Numbered from the stretch's first letter, positions 40,731 through 49,073 are shown. The stretch: DNA of 53,177 nt from an uncultured Oscillospiraceae bacterium (GCA_947589745.1 CANQCS010000012.1:1-53177); one strand, 5' to 3'. Made by a program: numbers and translations. The notes: generated by a model not told the origin, from the sequence alone.

Positions 40731-42875
40731 ATGACCGCATGGTACCTTGTGTTGTGTCTCGTCATATTCGGTATCGCCTATGTGTTTTTCAACTATTGGA
40801 AGATCAGGAGGCTGCCGGAGGGGACGGCTGACATGGTGGAGATGGCCGGGATCATCCGCTCCGGCGCCAACACCTTCATGCTGACGGAGTACAAGAGCAT
40901 CTGCCTTGTGCTGGCGGCAGTGGTCGTCCTGTTCACACTGTTCATCGAAAAGACGTCCGGCATCAGCTTCCTGCTGGGCGGCGCCATGAGCTCAGCTGTG
41001 TGTGTGCTGGGCATGAAGAGCGCCACCTACGCCAACGTCCGCACCGCCAACAAGGCCCGTGAGAGCCTGTCCGTGGGGGAGACCGTGAAGGTGGCCCTCT
41101 GCGGCGGCAGCATCTCCGGCCTGGCGGTCCAGAGCTTCGGCATGCTGGGCCTGCTCCTCATCCTGCTGGTGCAGGGCGGGGTGGACCACACCGGCACCAG
41201 CACCGGCCTCATCCCCCTGGGGAATATGTCCTGCAACCCAACGGTGATGCGGATCTCCACCTATTCCCTGGGCTGCTCCATCGTGGCCATGTTCAACCGC
41301 GTGGCAGGGGGCAACTACACCAAGGCCGCCGACATCTCCTCGGATATCCTGGGCAAGATCCGCCACGACCTGCCCGAGGACGACAGCCGCGTGCCCAACA
41401 CCATCGCCGACTTCATCGGCGACAACGTCAACGACATTGCCGGCAACTGCTCCGACCTGCTGGAGAGCTTCGTGGCCACCATGGCCGCCTCCATCATGAT
41501 CGCCGTCACCCTGTATCAGACCCACGGCTCCCTGGACAGCATCACCGACGCCACCTTCAACGCCACCGTCATGTTCCCCATCATCCTGGCGGGCTGCGGC
41601 CTGGTGGGCTGTCTCGTGGGGCTCTGCATCGCCAACTTCAAGAAGATGGGCGACAACCCTGCCCACGAGCTGGACATGTCCACCTGGATCTCCGCGGGCC
41701 TCACCGTCATCCTGGGCGGCGCGGCGTCCTATGTGATCTTCGGCGGGCTGGGCCGGAGCGGGAACCTCTATGAGGACTTCCTGCTGGGCTGGGCCTCCCC
41801 CTGGGTGTCCGCCGTCATGGGCATCCTCTCCGGCGTGGCCATCGGCGCCATCACCGAGTACTACACCAGCACCGACTACAAGCCCACCCGTCAGCTCGCG
41901 GAGATCTGCGAGGAGGGCGAGGCCTTTGTGGTCACCAAGGGCGACGCCATTGGCTCCCGCTCCTGCCTGGCCCCCGTGCTTATCATCGCCGTGGCCCTGC
42001 TGATCTCCGGCAAGGTCTGCGGCACCTACGGCATCGCCATCTCCGCCCTGGGGATGCTGGCCTTCGTGGGCGCCACCGTGTCCATCGACGCCTTCGGCCC
42101 CATCGCCGACAACGCCGGCGGGCTGGCGGAGTCCTGCCACCTGGACCCGGACGTGCGGAAGATCACCGACAAGCTGGACGCCGTGGGCAACACCACCGCC
42201 GCCATCGGCAAGGGGTTTGCCATCGGCTCCGCCGCCTTCGCCACCGTGTCCCTGATCGTGGCCTACGTGGGCAACTACACCCGGATCGGCGCGGAGCTCA
42301 GCCTCAACTTCGCCTCCTTCTACGTGGTGGCCGGCGGCATCCTGGGCGGTGCGCTGGTGGAGTACTTCTCCGCCATGCTCACCGACAACACCATCGACTC
42401 CGCCAAGATCATGGCCGACGAGGGCGACCGGATGATGTCCATTCCCGGCGTGCTGGAGGGGACGGTAAAGCCCGACTACAACAAGATGATCCGCCTGGCG
42501 GCCCAGGAGGCCATCCGCAAGATGGTGCTGCCCTCCGTGCTGGCGCTGCTGATCCCCGTGGTGGGCGGGCTCCTGTTTGGCGTGCAGTTCGTGGGCGGCA
42601 TTCTGGTGGGCGCCACCGTGGTGGCCATTCCCCGGGCCATCTTCATGGGCAACTCCGGCGGCGCTTTCGACAACGCCAAGAAGTACATCGAGGGCGAGAA
42701 CATCAAGGGCCACGGCAAGGGCTCCCCGGCCCACAAGGCCGCCGTCACCGGCGACACCATCGGCGACACCCGCAAGGACGTGGTGGGCGTGGCCCTGGAT
42801 ATCTTCATCAAGCTGATGAGCACCGTGGCCAACACCCTGGCCCCCATCCTGAAGAATATCGCGCTGATCAAGTGA
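40731..42875 (+). CDS. hppA: Membrane-bound ion-pumping pyrophosphatase, divergent type
   Basis: This 714-aa polytopic protein (about 16 helices) starts at MTAWYLVLCLVIFG after AAGGGAGG. It hydrolyses cytoplasmic pyrophosphate and pumps H+ or Na+ outwards. Conserved anchors are present: YTKAAD with a following D four residues on, IGDNVNDIAGNCSDLLES, SIDAFGPIADNAGGLAE, and DNTIDSAKIMADEGDR near the end. GNTTAAIGKG has Ala where K+-independent enzymes have Lys, suggesting K+ dependence. The catalytic loop departs from the usual DVGADLVGKVE (here DISSDILGKIR), and the DNVGDNVGDVAGMGAD region is also altered. The ion cannot be assigned from sequence alone. Confidence 0.92.
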   Translation: MTAWYLVLCLVIFGIAYVFFNYWKIRRLPEGTADMVEMAGIIRSGANTFMLTEYKSICLVLAAVVVLFTLFIEKTSGISFLLGGAMSSAVCVLGMKSATYANVRTANKARESLSVGETVKVALCGGSISGLAVQSFGMLGLLLILLVQGGVDHTGTSTGLIPLGNMSCNPTVMRISTYSLGCSIVAMFNRVAGGNYTKAADISSDILGKIRHDLPEDDSRVPNTIADFIGDNVNDIAGNCSDLLESFVATMAASIMIAVTLYQTHGSLDSITDATFNATVMFPIILAGCGLVGCLVGLCIANFKKMGDNPAHELDMSTWISAGLTVILGGAASYVIFGGLGRSGNLYEDFLLGWASPWVSAVMGILSGVAIGAITEYYTSTDYKPTRQLAEICEEGEAFVVTKGDAIGSRSCLAPVLIIAVALLISGKVCGTYGIAISALGMLAFVGATVSIDAFGPIADNAGGLAESCHLDPDVRKITDKLDAVGNTTAAIGKGFAIGSAAFATVSLIVAYVGNYTRIGAELSLNFASFYVVAGGILGGALVEYFSAMLTDNTIDSAKIMADEGDRMMSIPGVLEGTVKPDYNKMIRLAAQEAIRKMVLPSVLALLIPVVGGLLFGVQFVGGILVGATVVAIPRAIFMGNSGGAFDNAKKYIEGENIKGHGKGSPAHKAAVTGDTIGDTRKDVVGVALDIFIKLMSTVANTLAPILKNIALIK

Positions 42876-42915
42876 TCCTGTTCCGAGGCACCGCAATACC
42901 TGTTTCATTATCACA

Positions 42916-42952
42916 CAGCACCCCTCCGGCCTGTTGCGCCGGAGGGGTGCTG
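42916..42952. terminator. Bidirectional terminator between hppA and rlmI
   Basis: CAGCACCCCTCCGGC/GCCGGAGGGGTGCTG with a 7-base loop lies between convergent genes. Confidence 0.85.
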
Positions 42953-42972
42953 TCATATCTTATCGCATCGTA

Positions 42973-44163
42973 TCATCCTTCGCAGACCTGGAAGATATAG
43001 AATTTCAAATAATAGGAGTCCTCCGCGCCCCAGAGGATGGGGTGGTCCGGGGCCTGGGTGCGGAACTCCACCTGACGGAGGCGCCTGTGGGCGTCCTTAG
43101 CCGCCTGGGCGATGGTCCCGGCGAACAGCTCCGGGCCCATGAAGTGGGAGCAGGAGCAGGTGGCCAGGAAGCCGCCCTCCCGGATCAGCCGCATGGCCCG
43201 CTGGTTGATCTCCCGGTAGCCTCTGGCGGCGTTCTTCACGGAGGCCCGGGATTTGGTGAAGGCCGGCGGGTCCAGGATCACCACGTCGAAGGTCTCCCCC
43301 CGCCGCTCCAGCTCCGGCAGCAGCTCGAACACGTCGGCGCAGAGGAAGTCCACGTTGGAAAGTCCGTTGAGCGCCGCGTTCTCCCTGGCCTGGTCCACCC
43401 CCAGCTGGGAGGCGTCCACGCCGGTGACATGGGTCGCCCCGGCCATGGCGGCGTTGAGGGCGAAGGACCCGGTGTGGGTGAAGCAGTCCAGCACCCTGGC
43501 CCCCCGGCACAGGGGACGGATGGCCAGCCGGTTGTACTTCTGGTCCAGGAAGAACCCGGTCTTCTGCCCCTCGGCCACGTCCACCAGGTAGCGCACGCCG
43601 TTCTCCACGATCTCTACCTTGGTGTCGAAGGGGTCGCTCAAAAAGCCCTTGACCCGCTCCATGCCCTCCTGCTCCCGGACTCTGGCGTCGCTGCGCTCGT
43701 AGATGCCGCGGATTTGAATGCCGTCTTCCGCCAGTACCTCCCGGAGGCACTCCAGGATCGTGCCCTTCCACCGGTCGATGCCCAGGGCCAGGGACTGGAC
43801 CACCAGCACGTCGCTGAACTTGTCCACCACCAGCCCCGGCAGAAAGTCCGCCTCCCCGAAGAGGAGGCGGCAGCTCCCGGTGTCCAACGTCCGCTTCCGG
43901 TACTCCCAGGCCGCCCGCACCCGCGCCAAAAAGAACGCCCGACCGATGACCGCCGCCGGGTCCCGGGTCAGCATCCGCACCGTCAGCTTGGACCGCCGGT
44001 TGAGGAAGCCCTGCCCCAGGGCGTAGCCGTTGTGGGACTCTACCGCCACGATGTCCCCATCGGCGGGGTCCCCGGCGATGAAGGCGATCTCGTTGTCATA
44101 GATCCAGGGCCCGCCGGCGCTCAGCGCCCGGCCCTCGCCTTTTTTCAGTGTCACTGTTGCCAT
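42973..44163 (-). CDS. RlmI-like class I rRNA methyltransferase
   Basis: This 396-aa protein starts at MATVTLKKGEGRALSAG after CAAGGAGAAG; upstream frame openness lies in tadA. An N-terminal PUA domain (GPWIYDNEIAFIAG, GDIVAVESHNGYALGQGFLN) is followed by EEHEA/linker strands and a SAM domain with GQKTGFFLDQKYNRL, RVLDCFTHTGSFALNAAMAG, the NPPF-like motif VVILDPPAFTKS, and CSCSHFM. The family methylates a cytosine (m5C1962 for E. coli RlmI) in 23S rRNA; exact specificity here is inferred. It follows tadA by 35 bases and is probably cotranscribed. Confidence 0.88.
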   Translation of the reverse strand: MATVTLKKGEGRALSAGGPWIYDNEIAFIAGDPADGDIVAVESHNGYALGQGFLNRRSKLTVRMLTRDPAAVIGRAFFLARVRAAWEYRKRTLDTGSCRLLFGEADFLPGLVVDKFSDVLVVQSLALGIDRWKGTILECLREVLAEDGIQIRGIYERSDARVREQEGMERVKGFLSDPFDTKVEIVENGVRYLVDVAEGQKTGFFLDQKYNRLAIRPLCRGARVLDCFTHTGSFALNAAMAGATHVTGVDASQLGVDQARENAALNGLSNVDFLCADVFELLPELERRGETFDVVILDPPAFTKSRASVKNAARGYREINQRAMRLIREGGFLATCSCSHFMGPELFAGTIAQAAKDAHRRLRQVEFRTQAPDHPILWGAEDSYYLKFYIFQVCEG

Positions 44164-44198
44164 AAGGTCTTCTCCTTGCGTTTGATCGCTCCTGGCCG

Positions 44199-44669
44199 TC
44201 AGGGAAGGGGACCGGGCGCGGGGGACGGACCCCGCAGCCCCCGGAAGAACCGGCCCAGGACCTCCCGGCACTCCCGCTCCAGGATGCCGCCCACCAGGGC
44301 GGGGCGGTTAGGAAAGTCCTCCATGTAGAGGTTCACCACCCCGCCGCAGGCGCCCATGCGCTCGTCCCTGGTGCCGTAGTACACCCGGCTGATCCGGGCG
44401 TTGAGGATGGCCCCGGCGCACATGGGGCAGGGCTCCAGGGTGACGTACAGCTCGCAGCCGTCCAGCCGCCAGGACCCCAGTGCCCGGTTGGCCTCCCGGA
44501 TGGCCTCCGTCTCCGCGTGGGACAGGGCGCTTTGTTTCTCCTCCCGGCGGTTGCAGCCCCGGCCCACCACCGCGCCGTCCCGCACGATGACGCAGCCCAC
44601 GGGCACCTCCCCCGCCGCCGCGGCCTCCTCCGCCAGGGCCAGGGCCATGCGCATATATGCCTCGTCCAT
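44199..44669 (-). CDS. tadA: tRNA adenosine(34) deaminase
   Basis: This 156-aa cytoplasmic zinc enzyme converts A34 to inosine in tRNA-Arg(ACG). It starts at MDEAYMRMALALAEEAAAAG; the upstream open frame is not preceded by a usable site. The catalytic motif HAE is in SALSHAETEAIREANRAL and the zinc cysteines are in TLEPCPMCAGAIL. Length and motifs are standard. In Bacillus, tadA lies near dnaX-recR-yaaL-bofA; here it stands divergent and adjacent to yaaL-bofA. Confidence 0.93.
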   Translation of the reverse strand: MDEAYMRMALALAEEAAAAGEVPVGCVIVRDGAVVGRGCNRREEKQSALSHAETEAIREANRALGSWRLDGCELYVTLEPCPMCAGAILNARISRVYYGTRDERMGACGGVVNLYMEDFPNRPALVGGILERECREVLGRFFRGLRGPSPAPGPLP

Positions 44670-44766
44670 CCGGCAAGCTCCTCCGAATAAAATTTGCCTC
44701 CCGGTTATAAAACCCGGAATATCTGTCCAAACTGGGAATACATTGGGAACCAAGGAGGGATCTTCC

Positions 44767-45039
44767 ATGAGACGCATTTCCCCCATCCGCGCCCGGAGCA
44801 CGGACGCGCCCGCCCTGCTGGAATTAAAGACAAGCCTGCAGGAGACCCAGAGCGCCCTGAACCACGCCTACACATCCTTCGACTATGTCAGCGACCCGGA
44901 GCTGACCGAGGCATGCATCTTTGAGATCCGGGCCCTCCAGGCCAAGATGAACTACCTGGTGCGGCAGATCAAGGACATGGAGGCCTGCTCGGCCACCGCC
45001 GTCACAGCCCGCGCGGGCGGGAGGGGCCGATGGATGTAG
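44767..45039 (+). CDS. YaaL-like DUF2508 protein
   Basis: This 90-aa protein starts at MRRISPIRARSTDAP after AAGGAGGGATC. The core ELKTSLQETQSALNHAYTSF, DYVSDPELTEACIFEIRALQ and AKMNYLVRQIKD matches the small helical YaaL/DUF2508 family, which is typically located directly upstream of bofA in spore-formers. Its 3' end overlaps bofA by 10 bases, so the two are coupled. Function unknown. Confidence 0.85.
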   Translation: MRRISPIRARSTDAPALLELKTSLQETQSALNHAYTSFDYVSDPELTEACIFEIRALQAKMNYLVRQIKDMEACSATAVTARAGGRGRWM

Positions 45040-45296
45040 GGGTGGCCGCGCTGCTGGCCCTGGCTGCGGCGGTGGTGCTGACCGCCGCGGCCAAGGCCTA
45101 CGCCGCGCCGGTCAGACTGGTCCTCCGGGCGGGGCTCAATACCCTGCTGGGCCTGGGGGCGCTGGTGGCCGTGAACGCCACCAGCGCGTTCACCGGCCTG
45201 GCCCTGGGGGTGAACCTGTTCAACGCCCTGGTGGTGGGGGTGCTGGGGGTGCCCGGACTGGTCCTCCTGCTGCTGGTCCAGTGGGTATTTACATAG
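45030..45296 (+). CDS. bofA: Sigma-K-processing inhibitor BofA
   Basis: This 88-aa, strongly hydrophobic protein starts at MDVGVAALLALAAAVVLTAA with two membrane segments. The conserved BofA motif region reads LRAGLNTLLGLGALVAVNAT and GVNLFNALVVGVLGVPGLVL. In Bacillus, BofA sits in the outer forespore membrane and holds SpoIVFB inactive until the forespore signal arrives. Its presence is good evidence that this organism sporulates. Confidence 0.92.
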   Translation: MDVGVAALLALAAAVVLTAAAKAYAAPVRLVLRAGLNTLLGLGALVAVNATSAFTGLALGVNLFNALVVGVLGVPGLVLLLLVQWVFT

Positions 45297-45370
45297 GGGC
45301 CTCCGGGAATACGGTTCTGTACCCCCAGTATACCGGGAAGCGGCGGCATTGTCAATCCGCGGGAACAGGA

Positions 45371-45411
45371 GGGAACAGGGCGGTATGCGATCCACATACC
45401 GCCCTGTTCCC
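45371..45411. terminator. Bidirectional terminator between bofA and the aminotransferase
   Basis: GGGAACAGGGCGGTATG/CATACCGCCCTGTTCCC with a 7-base loop, between convergent genes. Confidence 0.85.
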
Positions 45412-45434
45412 TCATGCCGCCGGATGATCAGCGG

Positions 45435-46628
45435 TTATTTGCGATTATTATACGCCGCAATGCCCTTGGCCAGCAGGTCCATGGCCCGCTCCAGGTCCTT
45501 CTGCTTTAGGACGTAGGCGATGCGGATCTCATTGACGCCCTTGCCGGGGGTGGCGTAGAAGGGCTGTCCGGGGGCGAACATGACGGTGTCGCCGTTGTCG
45601 TCGAAGTCGGTGAGCAGCCACTTCTGGAAGGCGTCCGCGTCGTCCACCGGCAGGGCGGCCATCAGATAGAACGCGCCCCGGGGGCACTCGCAGATGACGC
45701 CGGGGATCTCCTTCAGCTTGGCCACCACGGTGTCGCGGCGGAGCTTGTACTCCTCCCGGACGGCGGCAAAGTACTCCGGCCCCACGTCGTACAGGGCGGC
45801 GGAGGCCACCTGGTCCAGGGTGGCCACGCTCAAACGGGCCTGGCAGTACTTCATGGCCTCGGCCATCAGCTCCTTGTTCCGGCTGATGATGCAGCCGATG
45901 CGGGCGCCGCAGGCGGAGAACCGCTTGGACACGGTGTCAATGACGATGACGTTCTCCGGCGCGTCGTCGAACTGGCCCATGGACTGGAGGGGCTCTCCGG
46001 CGTAGACGAACTCCCGGTAGGCCTCGTCGCCGATGATGAACAGGCCGTGCTCCTTGGCGATGTCCACCATCATCCGCATCTCCTCCGGCGTCAGCACGGA
46101 GCCGGTGGGGTTGCCGGGGTTGGTGCAGACGATGGCCCGGGTGTGCTCGTTGATCTCCGCCTCAATCTTGGCCCGGTCGGCGTAGTGGTAGCCGGTCTCC
46201 GGTGTGGTGGGAACCGGGTGGATCTTCGCCCCGCAGGTGGCCACCATGGTGCTGTAGTTGGGATAGAAGGGCTCAGGGATCAGCACCTCGTCGCCGTCGT
46301 CCAGAATGCAATTGAAGACGATCTGGAGGGCCTCGCTGCCGCCGGTGGTGATGAGGATCTCGCTCTCGTCAAAGTGCATATCCAGATTGTCGTAATACTT
46401 CTGGATGGCCTTGATGAGCACGGGCAGGCCGGGGGAGGGCGCGTACTCCAGCACCGGCAGCTGGAAGTCCCGCACGGCCTCGAAATACTGGGGCGGAGTC
46501 TCGATGTCGGGCTGGCCGATATTCAGGTGGTAGATCTTCTTGCCGGCGGCCTCGGCGGCCACGGCGTAGGGGTGGAACTTCCGCATGGGGGAAAGTCCGC
46601 ACTTTTTGACCTTGCTGGAAAATTTCAT
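45435..46628 (-). CDS. PLP-dependent class I/II aminotransferase
   Basis: This 397-aa protein starts at MKFSSKVKKCGLSPMRKFHP; the frame is open for 91 codons upstream through AT-rich DNA and was trimmed. It has the fold-type-I pattern: IYHLNIGQPDIETPPQYFEA, GGSEALQIVFNCILDDGDEV, CTNPGNPTGSVLTPEEM, IIGDEAYREFVYAGE, the PLP lysine in DTVSKRFSACGARIGCI, and an arginine in NEIRIAYVLKQKDLE. It is an aspartate/aromatic or alanine-type aminotransferase; the amino donor cannot be settled from sequence. Monocistronic. Confidence 0.9.
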   Translation of the reverse strand: MKFSSKVKKCGLSPMRKFHPYAVAAEAAGKKIYHLNIGQPDIETPPQYFEAVRDFQLPVLEYAPSPGLPVLIKAIQKYYDNLDMHFDESEILITTGGSEALQIVFNCILDDGDEVLIPEPFYPNYSTMVATCGAKIHPVPTTPETGYHYADRAKIEAEINEHTRAIVCTNPGNPTGSVLTPEEMRMMVDIAKEHGLFIIGDEAYREFVYAGEPLQSMGQFDDAPENVIVIDTVSKRFSACGARIGCIISRNKELMAEAMKYCQARLSVATLDQVASAALYDVGPEYFAAVREEYKLRRDTVVAKLKEIPGVICECPRGAFYLMAALPVDDADAFQKWLLTDFDDNGDTVMFAPGQPFYATPGKGVNEIRIAYVLKQKDLERAMDLLAKGIAAYNNRK

Positions 46629-46884
46629 AGTCGTCTCCTCGTTTCTCAAAATCACACAGCATACAGGTTTTACAGGGAAAATCTTCTCCAGGTTCATTTT
46701 AATATACATATTGCTGAATGTCAAGAACGACCAGCACAAATCAACCACGAAAATGCACAAATCTGCCGCCGTCCCCCTCCGGCGGGCGAAACGCGGGCCG
46801 GGAAAATGAAACGATTTATTTTTGTCTAAAATGACGGAAACCGGGCGGCTCTTTTCATGTATCTGCCAAAATTGAAATTCAGGG

Positions 46885-46913
46885 TTGATTTTTGGGGACA
46901 AAAATAGTAAAGT
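46885..46913 (+). promoter_or_regulatory. Promoter of the ABC ATPase gene
   Basis: TTGATT (46885-46890), 17 bases, TAAAGT (46908-46913). It implies a leader of about 205 nt. Confidence 0.6.
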
Positions 46914-47124
46914 ATTAGCAGCTTGGAGGGGAGGCTCCCTCCGGGTAATATATTATGAGCTGTCTGGCCACTCCACAAAATGGTCAGGCAGACTGACAAG
47001 AAAGGATGTTATCCCGCGTAGGCGTGCGGTGTGGCAGCGTGGAGACCTGTCACAAAGGATTGGCGGCTCTGCTCCGCCCTTCCGAGGTGAGATTCGCGGA
47101 GGCGTTCTCACTAACGCCTGGAGA
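46914..47124 (+). promoter_or_regulatory. Long structured 5' leader of the ABC ATPase mRNA
   Basis: Stems visible in order are GGAGGG/CCCTCC, CTGTCTGGCC/GGTCAGGCAG (~46960-46990), GGCGG/CCGCC (~47061-47080), and AGGCGTT/AACGCCT immediately before GGAGA-ATG. The last hairpin ends one base before the weak Shine-Dalgarno, so it could gate translation. I recognise no known riboswitch. Confidence 0.45.
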
Positions 47125-48327
47125 ATGGCAACTGTAACCCTGAAGAACATCATGAAGATCTACCCCCACAGCAACGACCAGAAGAAGCCCAAGAAGGCCA
47201 AGAAGGGCGAGGCCCCTGTCGAGGAGAAGAAGGTCAATCTGCAGGTCACCGAGCGCGGCGTCGTCGCGGTGCAGCAGTTCAATCTGGACATCGCCGACAA
47301 GGAGTTCATCGTTCTGGTCGGTCCTTCCGGCTGCGGTAAGTCCACCACCCTGCGCATGGTCGCCGGCCTGGAGGAGATCTCCGAGGGTGAGCTGTACATC
47401 GACGGCAAGCTGGTCAACGATGTGGCCCCCAAGGACCGCGATATCGCCATGGTGTTCCAGAGCTACGCCCTGTACCCCCACATGACCGTGTACGACAACA
47501 TCGCATTCTCCCTGAAGCTGAAGAAGACCCCCAAGGATGAGATCGACCGCAAGGTCAAGGAGGCCGCTGAGATCCTGGGCATCACCCAGTATCTGGACCG
47601 CAAGCCCAAGGCTCTGTCCGGCGGCCAGCGCCAGCGTGTCGCCATCGGCCGTGCTATCGTGCGTGAGCCCAAGGTGCTCCTGATGGATGAGCCTCTGTCC
47701 AACCTGGACGCCAAGCTCCGTAACCAGATGCGTGCCGAGATCATCAAGCTGCGTCAGCGCATCCACACCACGTTCATCTATGTTACCCACGACCAGACCG
47801 AGGCCATGACCCTGGGCGACCGTATCGTCATCATGAAGGACGGCTTCATCCAGCAGATCGGCACCCCCCAGGAGGTCTTCGATCACCCCGCCAACCTGTT
47901 CGTCGCCGGCTTCATCGGTATGCCTGTCATGAACTTCTTCGACGCTAAGCTGGAGAAGGACGGCAATGGCTACTATGTCAACGTCTATGGCACCCGCATC
48001 GATCTGCCCGCCGACAAGCAGAACATCCTGAAGGCCAAGAACACCAACCCCCAGAGCATCACTCTGGGCATCCGTCCCGACCACGTCACTCTGGCCAAGC
48101 CCGGCGATCCTCACGCCCTGTCCGCCACTGTGGACGTCACCGAGCTGATGGGCGCCACCATCCACATGCACGTGAACATCAACGGCAAGGATGCCATCGT
48201 CATCCTGCCCACCGTTGACCTGACCAACGAGCAGAAGAACATGAGCTATGGCTCCAAGATCAGCATCTCCTTCGGCGGCAACGTGGTCCACATGTTCAAC
48301 AAGGAGACCGAGAAGACCCTGCTGTAA
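47125..48327 (+). CDS. MalK/MsmK/UgpC-type sugar ABC transporter ATPase
   Basis: This 400-aa cytoplasmic ATPase energises carbohydrate importers. Walker A is VGPSGCGKSTTLRMVAG, the Q-loop is MVFQSYALYPHMTVYDN, the signature is LSGGQRQRVAIGRAIV, Walker B is LLMDEPLSNLDAKLRNQ and the H-loop is YVTHDQTEAM. A C-terminal OB/TOBE domain starts near 270. Residues ~14-45 are a Lys/Glu-rich insertion between the first two strands, absent from standard MalK. No permease or binding-protein gene is nearby, which fits an ATPase shared by several transporters. Codon use is more biased (many CGT, GGT, GTC) than in the neighbours, suggesting high expression. Confidence 0.93.
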   Translation: MATVTLKNIMKIYPHSNDQKKPKKAKKGEAPVEEKKVNLQVTERGVVAVQQFNLDIADKEFIVLVGPSGCGKSTTLRMVAGLEEISEGELYIDGKLVNDVAPKDRDIAMVFQSYALYPHMTVYDNIAFSLKLKKTPKDEIDRKVKEAAEILGITQYLDRKPKALSGGQRQRVAIGRAIVREPKVLLMDEPLSNLDAKLRNQMRAEIIKLRQRIHTTFIYVTHDQTEAMTLGDRIVIMKDGFIQQIGTPQEVFDHPANLFVAGFIGMPVMNFFDAKLEKDGNGYYVNVYGTRIDLPADKQNILKAKNTNPQSITLGIRPDHVTLAKPGDPHALSATVDVTELMGATIHMHVNINGKDAIVILPTVDLTNEQKNMSYGSKISISFGGNVVHMFNKETEKTLL

Positions 48328-48362
48328 GCGCTTCCTCTCCATCCCTGCTGTACACACGGTGA

Positions 48363-48395
48363 AAAAGCCCCCGGGACTTCGGTCCCGGGGGCTTT
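48363..48395 (+). terminator. Terminator of the ABC ATPase gene
   Basis: AAAGCCCCCGGGAC/GTCCCGGGGGCTTT closed by a TTCG tetraloop; it can also serve the convergent cotF gene. Confidence 0.9.
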
Positions 48396-48410
48396 CATGT
48401 CTCCGGCAGG

Positions 48411-48656
48411 TCACTGCCCGCCGAAGCGCTGCTTGACGGTGTTCACCTTGTTCTGCTCCACCTGCTCGGTGGTGTACCAGCCCTTGGCGGTCATCTTGTC
48501 GTAGATGGTGTCCTGCATATGCAGGGACTCGTTGAGGGCGTTGCAGAAGGTCTGGTGTACGCCGGCGGTGCCGGATTCCAGGGTGCCGTGCATAAAGAGG
48601 TCACAGGCGCCCTTTTCCAGCAGGAGGATGTTCTCCATCAGGTTCTTGTCGTCCAT
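48411..48656 (-). CDS. CotF-family spore coat protein
   Basis: This 81-aa protein starts at MDDKNLMENILLLEKGACDL after AAAGGAGCGG. The Coat F pattern is ENILLLEKGACDLFMHGTLE and NALNESLHMQDTIYDKMTAK, ending in the characteristic GWYTTEQVEQNKVNTVKQRF. CotF-like proteins are structural coat components made in the mother cell. It lies 135 bases after a second small coat-type gene, separated by an AT-rich hairpin repeat. Confidence 0.88.
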   Translation of the reverse strand: MDDKNLMENILLLEKGACDLFMHGTLESGTAGVHQTFCNALNESLHMQDTIYDKMTAKGWYTTEQVEQNKVNTVKQRFGGQ

Positions 48657-48683
48657 CGCGGTTCCGCTCCTTTCTTATACTGT

Positions 48684-48791
48684 TTTTCAATTAGAACCAT
48701 ATATCGTTACCGTGCGAGAAATGTTGGGATTGCAACACTTTGGTAGCGGTATTAAAGTTCTTTTTGATACTTTTTCTTTCAAGAAAAAGTA
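48684..48791 (+). repeat. AT-rich hairpin repeat, copy 3
   Basis: CAATTAGAACCATATATCGT, TTGCAACACTTTGGTAGCG, TATTAAAGTTCTTTTTGATA and hairpin TACTTTTTCTTTCAAGAAAAAGTA closely match copy 1. The unit stops exactly at the stop codon of the small coat gene and fills the space before cotF. Confidence 0.8.
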
Positions 48792-48965
48792 TTACAGCAG
48801 GCCGTAGAAGCTCTGGAAAAGCTGCTCATGCTTCTTCTCCATCTGCTCCACACAGTTTCTCAGGTCCTGGTCCTGGATCTGCCGGGCGGCCTCCTGGCAC
48901 TTGCTCCGAAAATATTTCTCGTGGCTCAGAGCGTCCTCCACATACAGAAGTTCCTTTGTGGTCAT
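48792..48965 (-). CDS. Small spore coat-type protein, 57 aa
   Basis: The minus strand from ATG 48965 (GAGGTGAT upstream) reads MTTKELLYVEDALSHEKYF, RSKCQEAARQIQDQDLRNCV, EQMEKKHEQLFQSFYGLL and then TAA. It is an all-helical, charged protein resembling the N-terminal half of CotF-type coat proteins, which are often encoded as small neighbours of a longer CotF gene. It is first in a two-gene minus-strand unit with cotF. The identification rests on composition and location more than on a sharp motif. Confidence 0.7.
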   Translation of the reverse strand: MTTKELLYVEDALSHEKYFRSKCQEAARQIQDQDLRNCVEQMEKKHEQLFQSFYGLL

Positions 48966-49043
48966 TGCTTTTTATCACCTCGCTGATAGTCTGTCCCGCC
49001 GTGGGAAAAATATACGGGACAGGACAGAAATATCACCGGGGAC

Positions 49044-49073
49044 TTGAAGGGCGGCGGACAGCTGTGCTATACT
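49044..49073 (+). promoter_or_regulatory. Promoter of the Gfo/Idh/MocA gene
   Basis: TTGAAG (49044-49049), 18 bases, TATACT (49068-49073). Confidence 0.7.

Noticed and set aside
40992-42956. A 654-codon minus-strand frame opposite the pyrophosphatase gene
   Set aside because: Histidine/Gly/Asp/Ala-rich antisense shadow without any recognisable domain or start site.
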